The position numbers were made by a program, and so were the translations under genes. Of a DNA stretch of 64,000 nt, positions 1 through 8,460 are shown in pieces. Source of the DNA: Thalassococcus sp. S3 (GTDB lineage Bacteria > Pseudomonadota > Alphaproteobacteria > Rhodobacterales > Rhodobacteraceae); contig NZ_CP022303.1 of NCBI RefSeq assembly GCF_004216475.1, positions 558,001 through 622,000 on the forward strand. The letters run 5' to 3'. Under the pieces are notes generated by a model. That model was not told the origin of the DNA and searched no databases. It worked only from the letters and a program-made list of their open reading frames with translations. Positions within the stretch are counted from its first letter, which is position 1; each line of letters opens with the position of its first letter.

Positions 1-2
1 AT

Positions 3-1316
3 GGTGGGACGATCACGTCCATCCTGATCAACACGCCCGGCGAGTCTGCAACAGTCGCTTCGACAATCGATGGCTATCCCTTGGCCCAAAAGGGCAGAGC
101 CGGTCCCGCACTTGTGATGCAGGCCATCTCATCGTTTTTTGGCGGCACCATCGGTGTGATCCTGATCACCGCACTTGCACCCTCACTCGCAAACTTCGCG
201 GCGTCCTTCGGACCTTCCGAATACTTCCTGATCATCGCTGTGGGTCTGCTAATGCTCACCACGATGATGGGGAACAACAAATTTAAGGGGTTCATCTCTG
301 CGCTGATTGGGTTTGCCATCGGAACAGTGGGGGTAGATGTTATGAGTGGCCAACAGCGCTACACGTTCGGCTCGCCTGAATTGATCGGCGGGGTCTACTT
401 TGTTGCGGTTGCCATCGGTCTCTTTGGCATCGGTGAGTTGCTGCACTGCATCTTCAACGGCCAGCATCGCCAGCCCGCCAAACGTTTGCGGATCAGCTTC
501 CGTGACAAGGAGTTCTGGCCCTCGCGCAAGGACTATCATGAGTCCCGCTGGACCTTCTGGCGCGGCTCCGCCATTGGCTTCATCGCCGGTGTCCTACCCG
601 GCTCGGGAGCGACTCTCGGCTCGATCATTGGCTATTCCGTCGAGAAGAAAGTTGCGAATGATCCGGAGAAGTTCGGCAAAGGCGAGATGCGGGGTCTCGT
701 GGCTCCTGAGGCTGCAAATAATGCCGCCTCCGCCGGTGCAATGGTTCCGCTTCTCTCCCTTGGAATCCCCGGATCGGGTGCAACCGCCGTCCTTTTGGGT
801 GCGTTCCTCATGTGGGGTCTGCAGCCAGGCCCGCTGCTGATCGTCAACGACCCCGAATTCGTCTGGGGCCTCATCGCCAGCATGTATCTTGGCAATATGA
901 TCCTGATCGCGATGAGCATCTTTGCCATCCCGCTTTTCGTGAAGTTTCTCGACATCCAATATGTGAATGTGGTGCCCGTGATCGTGCTCCTCTGTGTCAT
1001 TGGTGCGTTCGCCATCAATGCCAGTATCTTTGAGACTTGGATCCTCGTCCTCAGCGGATTGGTCGGCTTTGCCATGAAGTCCTACGGCTATTCCCCGGCC
1101 GCAACCGTGCTGGCGCTTGTCCTGGGCTCGATGGCGGAAGAAACCTTCCTGCAGACCTACATTATCTCGCAAGGTACCATGAACCTCTTCTGGGAGCGTC
1201 CGGTCTCTCTCGGGCTGTCGATCATCCTTTTGACGATCATCGTGGTGCCAATCCTGTTGTCCCTGCGCAGCCGAACAAAAGGTCGCCAAATAGACGCAAA
1301 CGGAGAGGCGTCTTAG
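3..1316 (+). CDS. tctA: Tripartite tricarboxylate transporter permease, TctA family (5' partial)
   Basis: This is the large membrane subunit of a TctABC secondary importer, which takes up citrate-like or other carboxylates captured by a periplasmic TctC protein. The frame is open from base 3, so the gene begins left of the window; about 437 residues are visible of a usual ~500. The family signature is clear at the start of the visible part (SILINTPGESA, then DGYPLAQKGRAGPAL). A second conserved block lies mid-protein (GVLPGSGATLGSIIGY, LGIPGSGATAVLLGA), and multiple hydrophobic segments run to the C-terminus. TctC and TctB would be expected upstream, outside the window. The substrate cannot be told from the sequence. 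The GntR gene downstream may regulate it (inference from adjacency). Confidence 0.93.
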   Translation, partial: GGTITSILINTPGESATVASTIDGYPLAQKGRAGPALVMQAISSFFGGTIGVILITALAPSLANFAASFGPSEYFLIIAVGLLMLTTMMGNNKFKGFISALIGFAIGTVGVDVMSGQQRYTFGSPELIGGVYFVAVAIGLFGIGELLHCIFNGQHRQPAKRLRISFRDKEFWPSRKDYHESRWTFWRGSAIGFIAGVLPGSGATLGSIIGYSVEKKVANDPEKFGKGEMRGLVAPEAANNAASAGAMVPLLSLGIPGSGATAVLLGAFLMWGLQPGPLLIVNDPEFVWGLIASMYLGNMILIAMSIFAIPLFVKFLDIQYVNVVPVIVLLCVIGAFAINASIFETWILVLSGLVGFAMKSYGYSPAATVLALVLGSMAEETFLQTYIISQGTMNLFWERPVSLGLSIILLTIIVVPILLSLRSRTKGRQIDANGEAS

Positions 1317-1461
1317 GTCAGAACAGACGCAATTTTGCACCTTAATGGCTGAAAAAGCCGATTATTGCTTATGCTTTTGGTCTAAAAGTGCAATCTGGGT
1401 GAGGTGAAAAACCAGCAGCACAGCCCGGGTACCATGGAACTCTGAAGGACAAACCTCACGC

Positions 1462-2376
1462 ATGCGGACTAGCGACCTTCCCCAACGCATATCGCGGCGC
1501 CTCCTGCAAGATATCGCGGCAGGTAGCATCGAAGCCGGTCAGCACCTTGGCGCACAACAGCTGGCAGATCAATACGGTGTCTCCCGGACCCCTATTCGCG
1601 AAGCCATGAATATCCTTGAGGCCAAAGGCTTTCTCGTTCGACAGGAGAACCGGGGCTACTTCGTCGCCGACACTGATCCGGAAACCTTGACCGAAGTTCT
1701 GGACCAGCAGCCGGAGTCGCTCAACGATGCGTACCACCGGCTTGCAGAAGACTGGCTGACCGGACGCTTGCCAGAGGAAGTGACTGAGCAGTTTCTGCGT
1801 CAGCACTATAGTTGGTCAAAGGCCTGGACTAACGACATTCTGGTGCGCGCCGCCCGGGAAGGATGGATCGAGCGCAAAGAGGGTTATGGATGGCGCTTTT
1901 TGCCCGTCGCTAATACACCGGAAGCCTTCGATGAGATTTACCGGTTTCGCATGGCCATTGAACCCGCTGCGATGCTGGAGCCATCCTTTGAGTTGGATCG
2001 GAAGATCCTCACTGAACAGCGCCGTATCCAGGAAGGCATGTTGGAAATGGATTTTAGCGCGGTTCCTGCGGAGTCCCTTTTGGAGAATGGCGCGCTGTTC
2101 CATGAAGAGCTGATCAAGCTCTCAGGTAACCCCTACTTCCTCATGGCCCTCCAAAGGGTCAATCGTATGCGGCGTCTGATGGAATACCGCGCCGAGGTGA
2201 ACCACGAGCGTTTGGTCGAGCAATGCACCGAGCATCTCGAAATCCTCGAACTTCTGGAAGCGGGCAATACGGTCGATGCGTCTTATCGCATGCGTCAACA
2301 TCTCAGCGGAGCTTTGAAACGCAAATCACCCATTGCCTGGAACTGGGCGGCTGACAAAGACGCCCACAGCCCCTGA
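1462..2376 (+). CDS. GntR-family regulator (FadR/FCD type) with an apparent second winged-helix segment
   Basis: A 304-residue DNA-binding regulator. Residues ~5-70 form a GntR winged helix (LADQYGVSRTPIREAMNIL as recognition region, then a wing ending GYFVAD). Residues ~90-150 look like a second winged helix (HRLAEDWLTGRLPEEV, WTNDILVRAAREGWIERK, GYGWRFLP). A C-terminal FCD-like ligand domain follows (~150-290), with FHEELIKLSGNPYF and a terminal helix containing RMRQHLSGAL. Most FadR-type proteins are ~230 residues with one winged helix, so this is longer than usual. The ligand is unknown; a carboxylate linked to the TctA-type importer upstream is plausible. The ATG at 1462 has an AAGGA motif about 12 bases upstream, farther than ideal. 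Confidence 0.88.
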   Translation: MRTSDLPQRISRRLLQDIAAGSIEAGQHLGAQQLADQYGVSRTPIREAMNILEAKGFLVRQENRGYFVADTDPETLTEVLDQQPESLNDAYHRLAEDWLTGRLPEEVTEQFLRQHYSWSKAWTNDILVRAAREGWIERKEGYGWRFLPVANTPEAFDEIYRFRMAIEPAAMLEPSFELDRKILTEQRRIQEGMLEMDFSAVPAESLLENGALFHEELIKLSGNPYFLMALQRVNRMRRLMEYRAEVNHERLVEQCTEHLEILELLEAGNTVDASYRMRQHLSGALKRKSPIAWNWAADKDAHSP

Positions 2377-2386
2377 AAGTTGCGAA

Positions 2387-2761
2387 ATGAAGAACGTCGC
2401 ACTCGTTGCCCATGACAAAAAGAAAGATCAGATGATCGCATGGGTGAGGAAGCACGAAGCAGAGCTGTCTCTGCTTACTCTTTTTGGGACAGGGACGACG
2501 GGTGCTCGGATCGCCGAAGAGACTGGTTTGAAGATCACGCCGCTGAAAAGCGGGCCGCTAGGAGGCGATGCGCAGATCGGGGCCATGATCGCCGAAGGGC
2601 GTCTCGACACCCTGATCTTTTTCATCGACCCGCTTTCAGCGCTTCCGCACGATGTGGACGTGAAATCGCTCCTTCGCCTTGCTATTCTGTACGACACGAC
2701 GCTGGCTGTTAATGAGGCGACAGCATCTCAACTGTTGGTTCCCCAAAATGCAAAGATCTAA
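2387..2761 (+). CDS. mgsA: Methylglyoxal synthase
   Basis: Cytosolic enzyme converting dihydroxyacetone phosphate to methylglyoxal and phosphate, a bypass of lower glycolysis. The 124-residue protein has the family pattern: VALVAHDKKKDQM at the N-terminus, a TGTTG phosphate-binding turn, SGPLGGDAQIGAMIAEG, LIFFIDPLSALPHDVDVKSLLR carrying the conserved Asp and His, and AVNEATA at the end. The frame is open further upstream, but the ATG at 2387 gives the standard N-terminus and lies 10 bases after the GntR stop, so the two are probably co-transcribed. Linkage of mgsA with a GntR regulator and TctA is not a pairing I recognise. Confidence 0.93.
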   Translation: MKNVALVAHDKKKDQMIAWVRKHEAELSLLTLFGTGTTGARIAEETGLKITPLKSGPLGGDAQIGAMIAEGRLDTLIFFIDPLSALPHDVDVKSLLRLAILYDTTLAVNEATASQLLVPQNAKI

Positions 2762-3365
2762 GTTGGCTGACGATCAAGATTTGTACTCAGAAGACGGAAT
2801 TTGGGCTAAAGGCGATAACAACCCTCGCGGTTATCACAACCTAAAACCAATGGAAGCCAGCGAAAGGCGATGTAAGCTCACGTTTGAAAATCTGGATGCA
2901 ACATTGCCATAAATTTGGACAGCAGCTCTCAACCACTCTGTGACCTCGGAAAGCCAGCTTTTGATACTTAGCGTTATATTCCGCCTGGTGCAGCATTTAG
3001 GAGGTATGAGCTCTTCTCGGCCATTGGAGCCAAGGCGGCATCTTATTTTTTGGGGACCATTGGCGCCACCGTGGTCGGCCCATAGCAGTCGTTAATCAGC
3101 ACGCCGAGTTGCTGCGGTGGCTGCCCGCTTTCCGGACATTCGCTGCCCGCGCGAGATAGGTAGGAGACATTATCTACAGTTACCGGCCAGGCGGACCAGT
3201 ATTTCAAATTGTCCTGCACTTCGTCAGAGGCACTTCAAATCATTTTTGTACCGATAGCTATCGTAGCTCTCATTTCGCACAGCCAGTGTGTCCAGAGCGC
3301 GCGCGCAATACACTGATCCACCTCAGGATCGTGGCCTATTTTCAGCACAGCTAATTCCAGTGAGA
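2762..3365. other. Non-coding stretch, no gene recognised
   Basis: No credible reading frame is seen. There is a weak inverted repeat GATAAC/GTTATC at 2814-2835 just after mgsA, which might be part of a terminator, and a perfect 12-base palindrome CGATAGCTATCG at 3252-3263. At 3133-3146 lies CGGACATTCGCTGC, which recurs almost exactly at 11769-11782. The stretch around 3000-3085 reads as a short coding-like run before a stop, but I cannot identify a parent gene. Confidence 0.5.
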
Positions 3366-3746
3366 CTACGTTTCGTTTTGAGGGAGGCCGTCTGCCATCT
3401 CGTAGTAGTCCCCCTTCTCGGACACAAAGATATGCATTGCGAGAGATGTATTCGTTGGACCATCGAACATGCCCATGGCCACGGCCGTCCAGTCATGGTG
3501 GATCGGATCCCAGAACAGTGTCGATCCACAGGTGCCGCAGAAGCCCCGTCGCACCTTTTCAGACGACTGGTACCAGCGCACTGCATCCTCTCCTTCGACC
3601 CGAAGTGCCGTACGCGGAATGTCTATGGAGGCCTCAAAGTGACCAGAGTGCTTGCGACACTGCTGACAGTGGCATGCGGTCGGACGTGGCAGATCGCCTT
3701 CCACGAAAATCCTTACGGCGCCGCAAAGGCAAGACCCTCTATACAT
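3366..3746 (-). CDS. GFA-family (CENP-V/Gfa domain) zinc protein
   Basis: A 126-residue protein of the GFA/CENP-V family, named for glutathione-dependent formaldehyde-activating enzyme; most members have no proven reaction. The zinc ligands are visible: CLCGAV at residues 6-11, CHCQQCRKHSG around 30-40 and FCGTCGS around 75-81. The ATG at 3746 gives the usual N-terminus (MYRGSCLCGAV); upstream residues in the open frame are not family-like. It overlaps the upstream DUF2087 gene by 8 bases, so translation is probably coupled. Function beyond zinc binding is unknown. Confidence 0.88.
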   Translation of the reverse strand: MYRGSCLCGAVRIFVEGDLPRPTACHCQQCRKHSGHFEASIDIPRTALRVEGEDAVRWYQSSEKVRRGFCGTCGSTLFWDPIHHDWTAVAMGMFDGPTNTSLAMHIFVSEKGDYYEMADGLPQNET

Positions 3747-4308
3747 GACCCAATTCCTCTGCCTTTGGCACACGGTTCCGGCGCCGCACATTCCGTGCTT
3801 GAATGAGAGCTTTCGCTTCGACTGGCGGCTCCTGCTTGACGCGTCGGTAGTCGGTACAGTCGTTGCGCCGCGAAAGAAGACCACAGGAGACCATTGTGCG
3901 CCGCAGGGTTGCTGAATCTTCGAACATGTGTTCGACGTTAAGATGCTCGTTGAGTTCTTTCTCCGACATTGACCTTGCCGGCGGCAGTCTTGCCCAGACC
4001 GCCCAAAGAGCAAGCGTTTGTGCGTTGCGTTTGGACGGCCAGCGAAGGAGGCACCCACTGGCATCGAATTGATGCAAGGCGCGCCCTACGGCCCGCGAGT
4101 CAACCGAAGGCGCGTCAGCTACGCGGGCAAGCCTTTGGCCAGCAGCGTGGAGCGAGCGCATGTGTTGAACGTTTTGAAAACCTGCGGCACGCGCGGCCAT
4201 ATTCATAAGCACGAGGTGCGATGGACTTGCGTCACCGAGTTGCTTGGCGAGGGATCGCGCAAACACGGTCAAATCGTCCGCGTGTAACGGCAGAGGGGTT
4301 TTAGGCAT
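3739..4308 (-). CDS. DUF2087 domain-containing protein
   Basis: A 189-residue protein. Residues ~85-165 match the DUF2087 pattern as I recall it: a strand-turn DASGCLLRWPSKRNAQ, a helix LALWAVWARLP, then EKELNEHLNVEHMFEDSATLRRTMVSCGLLSRRNDCTDYRRV, which looks like a small winged-helix fold. Residues 1-70 form a separate helical part (FARSLAKQLG, MAARAAGFQNVQHMRSL). DUF2087 proteins are often annotated as putative transcription-related proteins without direct proof. The gene overlaps the following GFA gene by 8 bases and probably shares its transcript. Confidence 0.78.
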   Translation of the reverse strand: MPKTPLPLHADDLTVFARSLAKQLGDASPSHLVLMNMAARAAGFQNVQHMRSLHAAGQRLARVADAPSVDSRAVGRALHQFDASGCLLRWPSKRNAQTLALWAVWARLPPARSMSEKELNEHLNVEHMFEDSATLRRTMVSCGLLSRRNDCTDYRRVKQEPPVEAKALIQARNVRRRNRVPKAEELGHV

Positions 4309-4536
4309 GGGATTTCCACATCAAGCGCCGATGCTGGATCGTCGGTCGCTGGCTTAACGAAGCGGCGCTCTCAACTGTGTGAGTGAATGCTTTGCCGTTC
4401 GATCTGTTTGGCAGGTTTAGCTCTCCCAGAGGAGCAGCGACGCCTCGGTGGCTGCCGACCGTGCGAAAGAGATAACAAACGAAGCCATCAATACCAAGCC
4501 CATCGTTGTGTTGCCTGCCCAACGAGACAATTTCCG

Positions 4537-4951
4537 TCATCCGTCTCTTCCTGGTTCGCTCTGATCGCTGGAGAATACTGCGATCTTGTTGCCTTGCGGA
4601 TCGCGCAGGTAGGCGACAAAAAAGTTCGGACAGTAGGCCTTTATAAAGCCCGGTGCGCCATCGTCTCTTCCACCCGTCTCAAGTGCAGCGGCATGAAGAT
4701 CACAGACCTGTTTTTGATTGCGCGCCTCGAACGCGACCATCGTGCCATTTCCTGCTGATGCGGGCTGCCCGTCAAAAGGAGATTTGACATAGAACTCCGG
4801 CGGGTTGGGTGCCTGTCCCGGCTTTGTTGGAAGCGCATAGCTCAGGTCAACGTCATAGCGTTACAGCTGATATCCGAGATCCAGCAGAAACGCGGAGTAG
4901 AAGTGTTCCGCGCCTCACGTCATCAGCACCGACCGTGATGTATGCAATCAT
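4537..4951 (-). pseudogene. VOC (glyoxalase/dioxygenase) family gene, broken
   Basis: The remains of a small VOC-fold protein. The N-terminus reads MIAYITVGADDVRR from an ATG at 4951. The frame then shifts and continues as EHFYSAFLLDLGYQL, a TAA stop, RYDVDLSYALPTKPG, and on to the intact C-terminal part MVAFEARNQKQVCDLHAAAL ending with YLRDPQGNKIAVFSS, the usual VOC terminal strand. At least one frameshift and one in-frame stop separate the ends, so no full product is possible. An AGGA motif precedes the ATG, so it was once a normal gene. The next two genes are also broken. Confidence 0.8.
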
Positions 4952-5023
4952 TGTGAAGTATCCTTGTGATTTGTTTCTGTCCGTCGCTCGGTGCATTGAG
5001 TTTCTGTGGTCCTACGCATTTGT

Positions 5024-6285
5024 TTAAAGGAACCAGTATTGCCGCGCATGTTCGGCTTTGGCCTTTTCGATCGTCATGCTTTCTCCATCAATCAGAGCAA
5101 CTGACTTAGGACTTTTGGGTCTAGCTGAATCGCGCAGATTGCTGATGGCAAGAACGGCCGCGCCGCCAGTAAGAGCTGAAGCGAGGCAAAACATGGCACC
5201 CCAGGATATGCCAGCGGCAATCCCGGCCAGAACCGCGCCAAACGCACCTACCCCATCCAGCAAGGTGAATGCGAAACCCAAGGTAGTGCTTTCATTGCGA
5301 CCCGCGTGATCGACCGTGGCTGCCAGCATTGCCGCTCGAACGGAGTCCAGCGAAGCGACCCCAAAGGCCAACATCGCGATCATGACCCAGAACGTAGGGT
5401 CAAACGCCAGTCCCCTAACAGCCAGCGCAGCAAGCCCGTTTCCAGCTGCGAGGACCGCAAAGCGGCCGAGCTTGTCGGAAATTGATCCGACCCAAGGCTG
5501 AGCCGGTGCCCGTCCAATAAGAATGGCGGCGAAGATGATCCCGATTTTCCCTGGGGACAGGGTATGAACCTTCGTCAGATAGAGAGGGATCATGCTCAGC
5601 AGAGCGATCAGTGCCATGTTGTAGAGTGAGACCACGGCAACGAGGCGGACGCCCTTTCGACTGCGCCAAGCCTTCAGAAGCAGTACGAGATCCTTACGCT
5701 CGATACGCGGAGTTTCGGATAGAGGAACCGCCCGCACGACCCATAGGAAGCATACGCCAGCCAGGAGGGTTGGAAGCACCGAAAGGGCCAAGGCGCCGCG
5801 CCAATCGGCCACTGACAGAAGCAACCCGATCGACAACGGGCGACGACGTCCGCAAAGGACCCTCCAATCGCATGTAGCCCTAACGCGCGGGCGCGCATCG
5901 CTTCATTGGCGCTCGTCAGTATTCCCGTTGCAATCGGGTGCCAGGCCGCGTTTCCCGTCCCCGCGAACGCCAGAAGAATTGCGAGGCTCCAGAATCCCGG
6001 TGCCAGCGCTGCAAGCGCCTAGCCGACGACGACCCAGAAAAAGGTGCTGACAAGAAGGCGACCGCGGTTCGAAAACCGGTCGGCGACAAAGCCTGCTGGC
6101 ACATAGGCCAAAGCGCCGCCAGCGCTAAACAGCGTGAATAGCAGACCAATTTCAGCGGGGGAAAGGTCCATGGCCAAGCCAGTATCCGGTACGATCAACC
6201 ATAACGCCGCAATTGGCCAATCAATGGCGAAGTGTCCTACGGCGTGTCCTACGGCGAACCAGGTGATCAGGGATCGTTCTGTCAT
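5024..6285 (-). pseudogene. Major facilitator superfamily (MFS) transporter, broken
   Basis: A gene for a 12-helix MFS permease that has lost its frame. The N-terminal part begins at an ATG at 6285 (MTERSLITWFAVGHAVGHF) and contains the loop-2/3 motif GALAYVPAGFVADRFSNRGR. It meets an in-frame TAG at 6019-6021, reads on in the same frame to GLHAIGGSFADVVA, then loses one base near 5845. The rest continues in another frame (PLSIGLLLSVADWRGALALS) to the stop at 5024, including GSISDKLGRFAVLAAG, the second-half counterpart of the loop motif. Two lesions argue against one sequencing error. The AraC remnant is divergent and may have controlled it. Confidence 0.85.
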
Positions 6286-6404
6286 GGTGGCCAGACCGTT
6301 CAATGCGAAACATCGGGCACGGTGCCCGACCGATTGGCAATTGATAGCCACGGTTAATATGTCTGTCTGTCGACAGGGAGACGACTGTTATCGAGCATTC
6401 GTCA

Positions 6405-7157
6405 TTGCAGAGCAGCGAGCCAATAATATCTGATCGATCTGGCTATCTCGGGGAAACGATTGAGCCAGCGTCAGGCGAAAGCTACGACTGCCATTGCCAC
6501 GATTTTGGTCAACTCATCTCCGCTGCCTCGGGGTCGATGTATGTCGGAACCCCGGACCGGGTCCTGCTGCTCAGTCCGGCCATTGCGATCTGGATTCTCC
6601 TGGACGCAGAACACTGGATGCGCTTCGGGGCGAACAACGTCATGCACTTTGTGGATGTCAATCGCGATGAGGCAGAGTGGCTTGGACCAGACTGCCGGGT
6701 CGTGGCCATGACACCGCTTCTGGATGCATTGTTTGTTGCGGCGATGCCAGAAGCTACGAGCACGCAAACAGTCAATCACAACACCGCGCTTCATACCTTG
6801 CTTCGACAAGAGCTAAGCGCCGCGAAGGACGTACCGCTCGCTCTGGTTTTGCCGAAAGATGCACGGCTTCTCGGAGTCGCGCGTGGTGCCCTCGACGACC
6901 CAGGCAGCGTTCGCTCGGTCGAAGCCTGGTCGTCAGATGTCCCTGCGAGCCGAAAGACGATCGAGTGACTGTTCATCGCAGAAACAGGCATGCCACCGTC
7001 GAAATGGTTGCGCCACGCACGGGTCTTGCGTGCCATGTCGCCGCAGAGCGTAACCTCGGTTGCCTTCGACATGGCATACGAAGCTACAAGCGCGTTCAGC
7101 TACATGTTCCGACAAACCCTGGGCGTCAGTCCGAGAGAGGTTTTGAGGAACCGGTAG
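6405..7157 (+). pseudogene. AraC-family regulator interrupted by a nonsense codon
   Basis: An AraC/XylS regulator with an N-terminal cupin-like sensing half (SYDCHCHDFGQLISAASGSM) and a C-terminal double helix-turn-helix half. The frame stops at a TGA at 6966-6968 exactly where ERLF would be expected. It then continues in the same frame through LFIAETGMPPSKWLRHARVL, VAFDMAYEATSAFSYMFRQT and LGVSPREVLRNR to a TAG at 7155. A single C-to-T change of CGA would explain the stop. The truncated product would lack most of the DNA-binding domain. No good ATG start is visible; 6405 is a TTG. It is divergent from the broken MFS gene. Confidence 0.85.
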
Positions 7158-7420
7158 GTTGTACCAAAACGCTCAGATGTTTGCTGCGGCCCAAAAGAGA
7201 CATTCAAGCCCTTCAGTCGATGCTGCGGTGCGGCTCGTTAAAGCGGACATTCGGGTGGCACGCGGCAGACGGCGGCAATGCGCCCATACCTCCAACCTTG
7301 CTGCGTGATTTTGGACGGCGGCGATACAGAAGCATCGGATTTGAGCGGTCCTTGTACGCGCGCTCGCTCCAACCGACCTCGTGCACCCCACACGAAGCGA
7401 GCTCCAATAAACTGTTCCTG

Positions 7421-7747
7421 TCAGTGCCTAAAAATGAACGTCCCACCATCCTGTGCCGTGCCGACGATGCCACCATCCATCTGTCGTAGTTCAAGGCATG
7501 TTTCTCCCAAAGGGCGGATGGTCAGGCACATTCCATCCTTTGTTGTTTCCCAAGTGGTGTCTGCGCGGCCGAAGCCAAGCCGAACACGCCCCGTGCCGTC
7601 AGGATTGAGTGTGAGTTCTGCCGACCGCCCTGACGGATCGGTCAGTTCCCACGGCTGACCATCGGCCATGGTTTGCGCGATTTGGGCAAGCGCTTCGGAT
7701 GTCGATAGGGCCAAAGCGAGGGTGAGGACGAGACTTGATTTCTTCAT
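7421..7747 (-). CDS. Small secreted protein of unknown function
   Basis: A 108-residue protein with a clear signal peptide (MKKSSLVLTLALALSTSEALAQ, cleavage expected near residue 22). The mature part is short and probably beta-rich, with two cysteines (DGMCLTI and ETCLELR) that could form a disulfide. I do not recognise the family. It overlaps the end of the devA-like ATPase gene by 4 bases, so it is probably the last gene of the export operon and may act in the periplasm with that system (inference from position). Confidence 0.7.
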   Translation of the reverse strand: MKKSSLVLTLALALSTSEALAQIAQTMADGQPWELTDPSGRSAELTLNPDGTGRVRLGFGRADTTWETTKDGMCLTIRPLGETCLELRQMDGGIVGTAQDGGTFIFRH

Positions 7748-8460
7748 TGTGCTAACTCCTTTTGGGCGTCTTTTTCCACTTTTTCGTCTGCAACCAGGCG
7801 ACCTTGATCCATCGTCAGAACCCGCGATGCCATGCGAATGACCCGTTCATCGTGGGTGACAATCAAAGAGGTGGTGCCACGCGTTTCGGCGAGGTCTTTC
7901 AACATCTCGATCACGATCCGCCCGCTCTCCGCATCGAGCGCGGCGGTCGGTTCATCCGCAAAGACGATGTCGGGATTGGCGATAAGTGCCCGGGCGACGG
8001 CCACGCGCTGCTTTTGTCCGCCTGACAAATTGCGCGGTTTGTAATGGACACGGTCGGCAAGGCCCAAAAGACCCAAGAGGTGCTTGCCTGCCTCGCGCCA
8101 TTGCCCTTTGGCTTTGCCGCCATGCAACTCCAGCCCCATGCGCACGTTTTGAAGGGCTGTCAGGGCGTCATGCAGGTTGTGCGCCTGAAAGATGAAGCCA
8201 AGGCGCCTGCGAATATGGACCTGCAGGCTTGCAGACGCTCCGACAAGGTCTTCGCCGAGGACCATTGCGTCTCCGTCCTGCATGTCGCGCAGACAAGCGA
8301 GGATCGTGAGCAAGGTGGTCTTGCCTGAGCCTGACGCCCCTTTGAGCACGATGACTTCGCCGCGATCAATTGTTAGGTCGACGTCAAACAAAACCTGCGT
8401 GCGGGCCTGACCTTTGCCAAAAGCATAGCACAGCCCCCGTGTCTCAATCGCACGTTCCAT
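7744..8460 (-). CDS. devA: ABC exporter ATP-binding protein, DevA/LolD-like
   Basis: Cytoplasmic ATPase of a DevBCA-type exporter, 238 residues. Visible motifs are Walker A GASGSGKTTLLT (~residues 40-50), signature LSGGQKQRVAVARAL, Walker B IVFADEPTAALD and the switch histidine in VTHDERV. The frame is open further upstream, but the ATG at 8460 gives a normal MERAIETRG start and shares one base with the permease stop (TGATG). The operon order HlyD-type fusion protein, FtsX-type permease, ATPase is that of cyanobacterial devBCA, which exports glycolipids; the substrate here is unknown. Confidence 0.9.
   Translation of the reverse strand: MERAIETRGLCYAFGKGQARTQVLFDVDLTIDRGEVIVLKGASGSGKTTLLTILACLRDMQDGDAMVLGEDLVGASASLQVHIRRRLGFIFQAHNLHDALTALQNVRMGLELHGGKAKGQWREAGKHLLGLLGLADRVHYKPRNLSGGQKQRVAVARALIANPDIVFADEPTAALDAESGRIVIEMLKDLAETRGTTSLIVTHDERVIRMASRVLTMDQGRLVADEKVEKDAQKELAQ

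Noticed and set aside
594..1340. Long minus-strand frame opposite the TctA gene
   Set aside because: The plus frame is a clear TctA permease; the antisense frame is rich in His, Asp and Arg with no family pattern, as expected of a shadow in GC-rich DNA.
1335..1393. TTGCAC/GTGCAA inverted repeat before the GntR gene as an operator
   Set aside because: The arms are 47 bases apart and only 6 bases long, too weak to call.
4301..4540. Possible 79-residue minus-strand gene
   Set aside because: No recognisable content; overlaps the DUF2087 start and lies in the gap after the VOC remnant.
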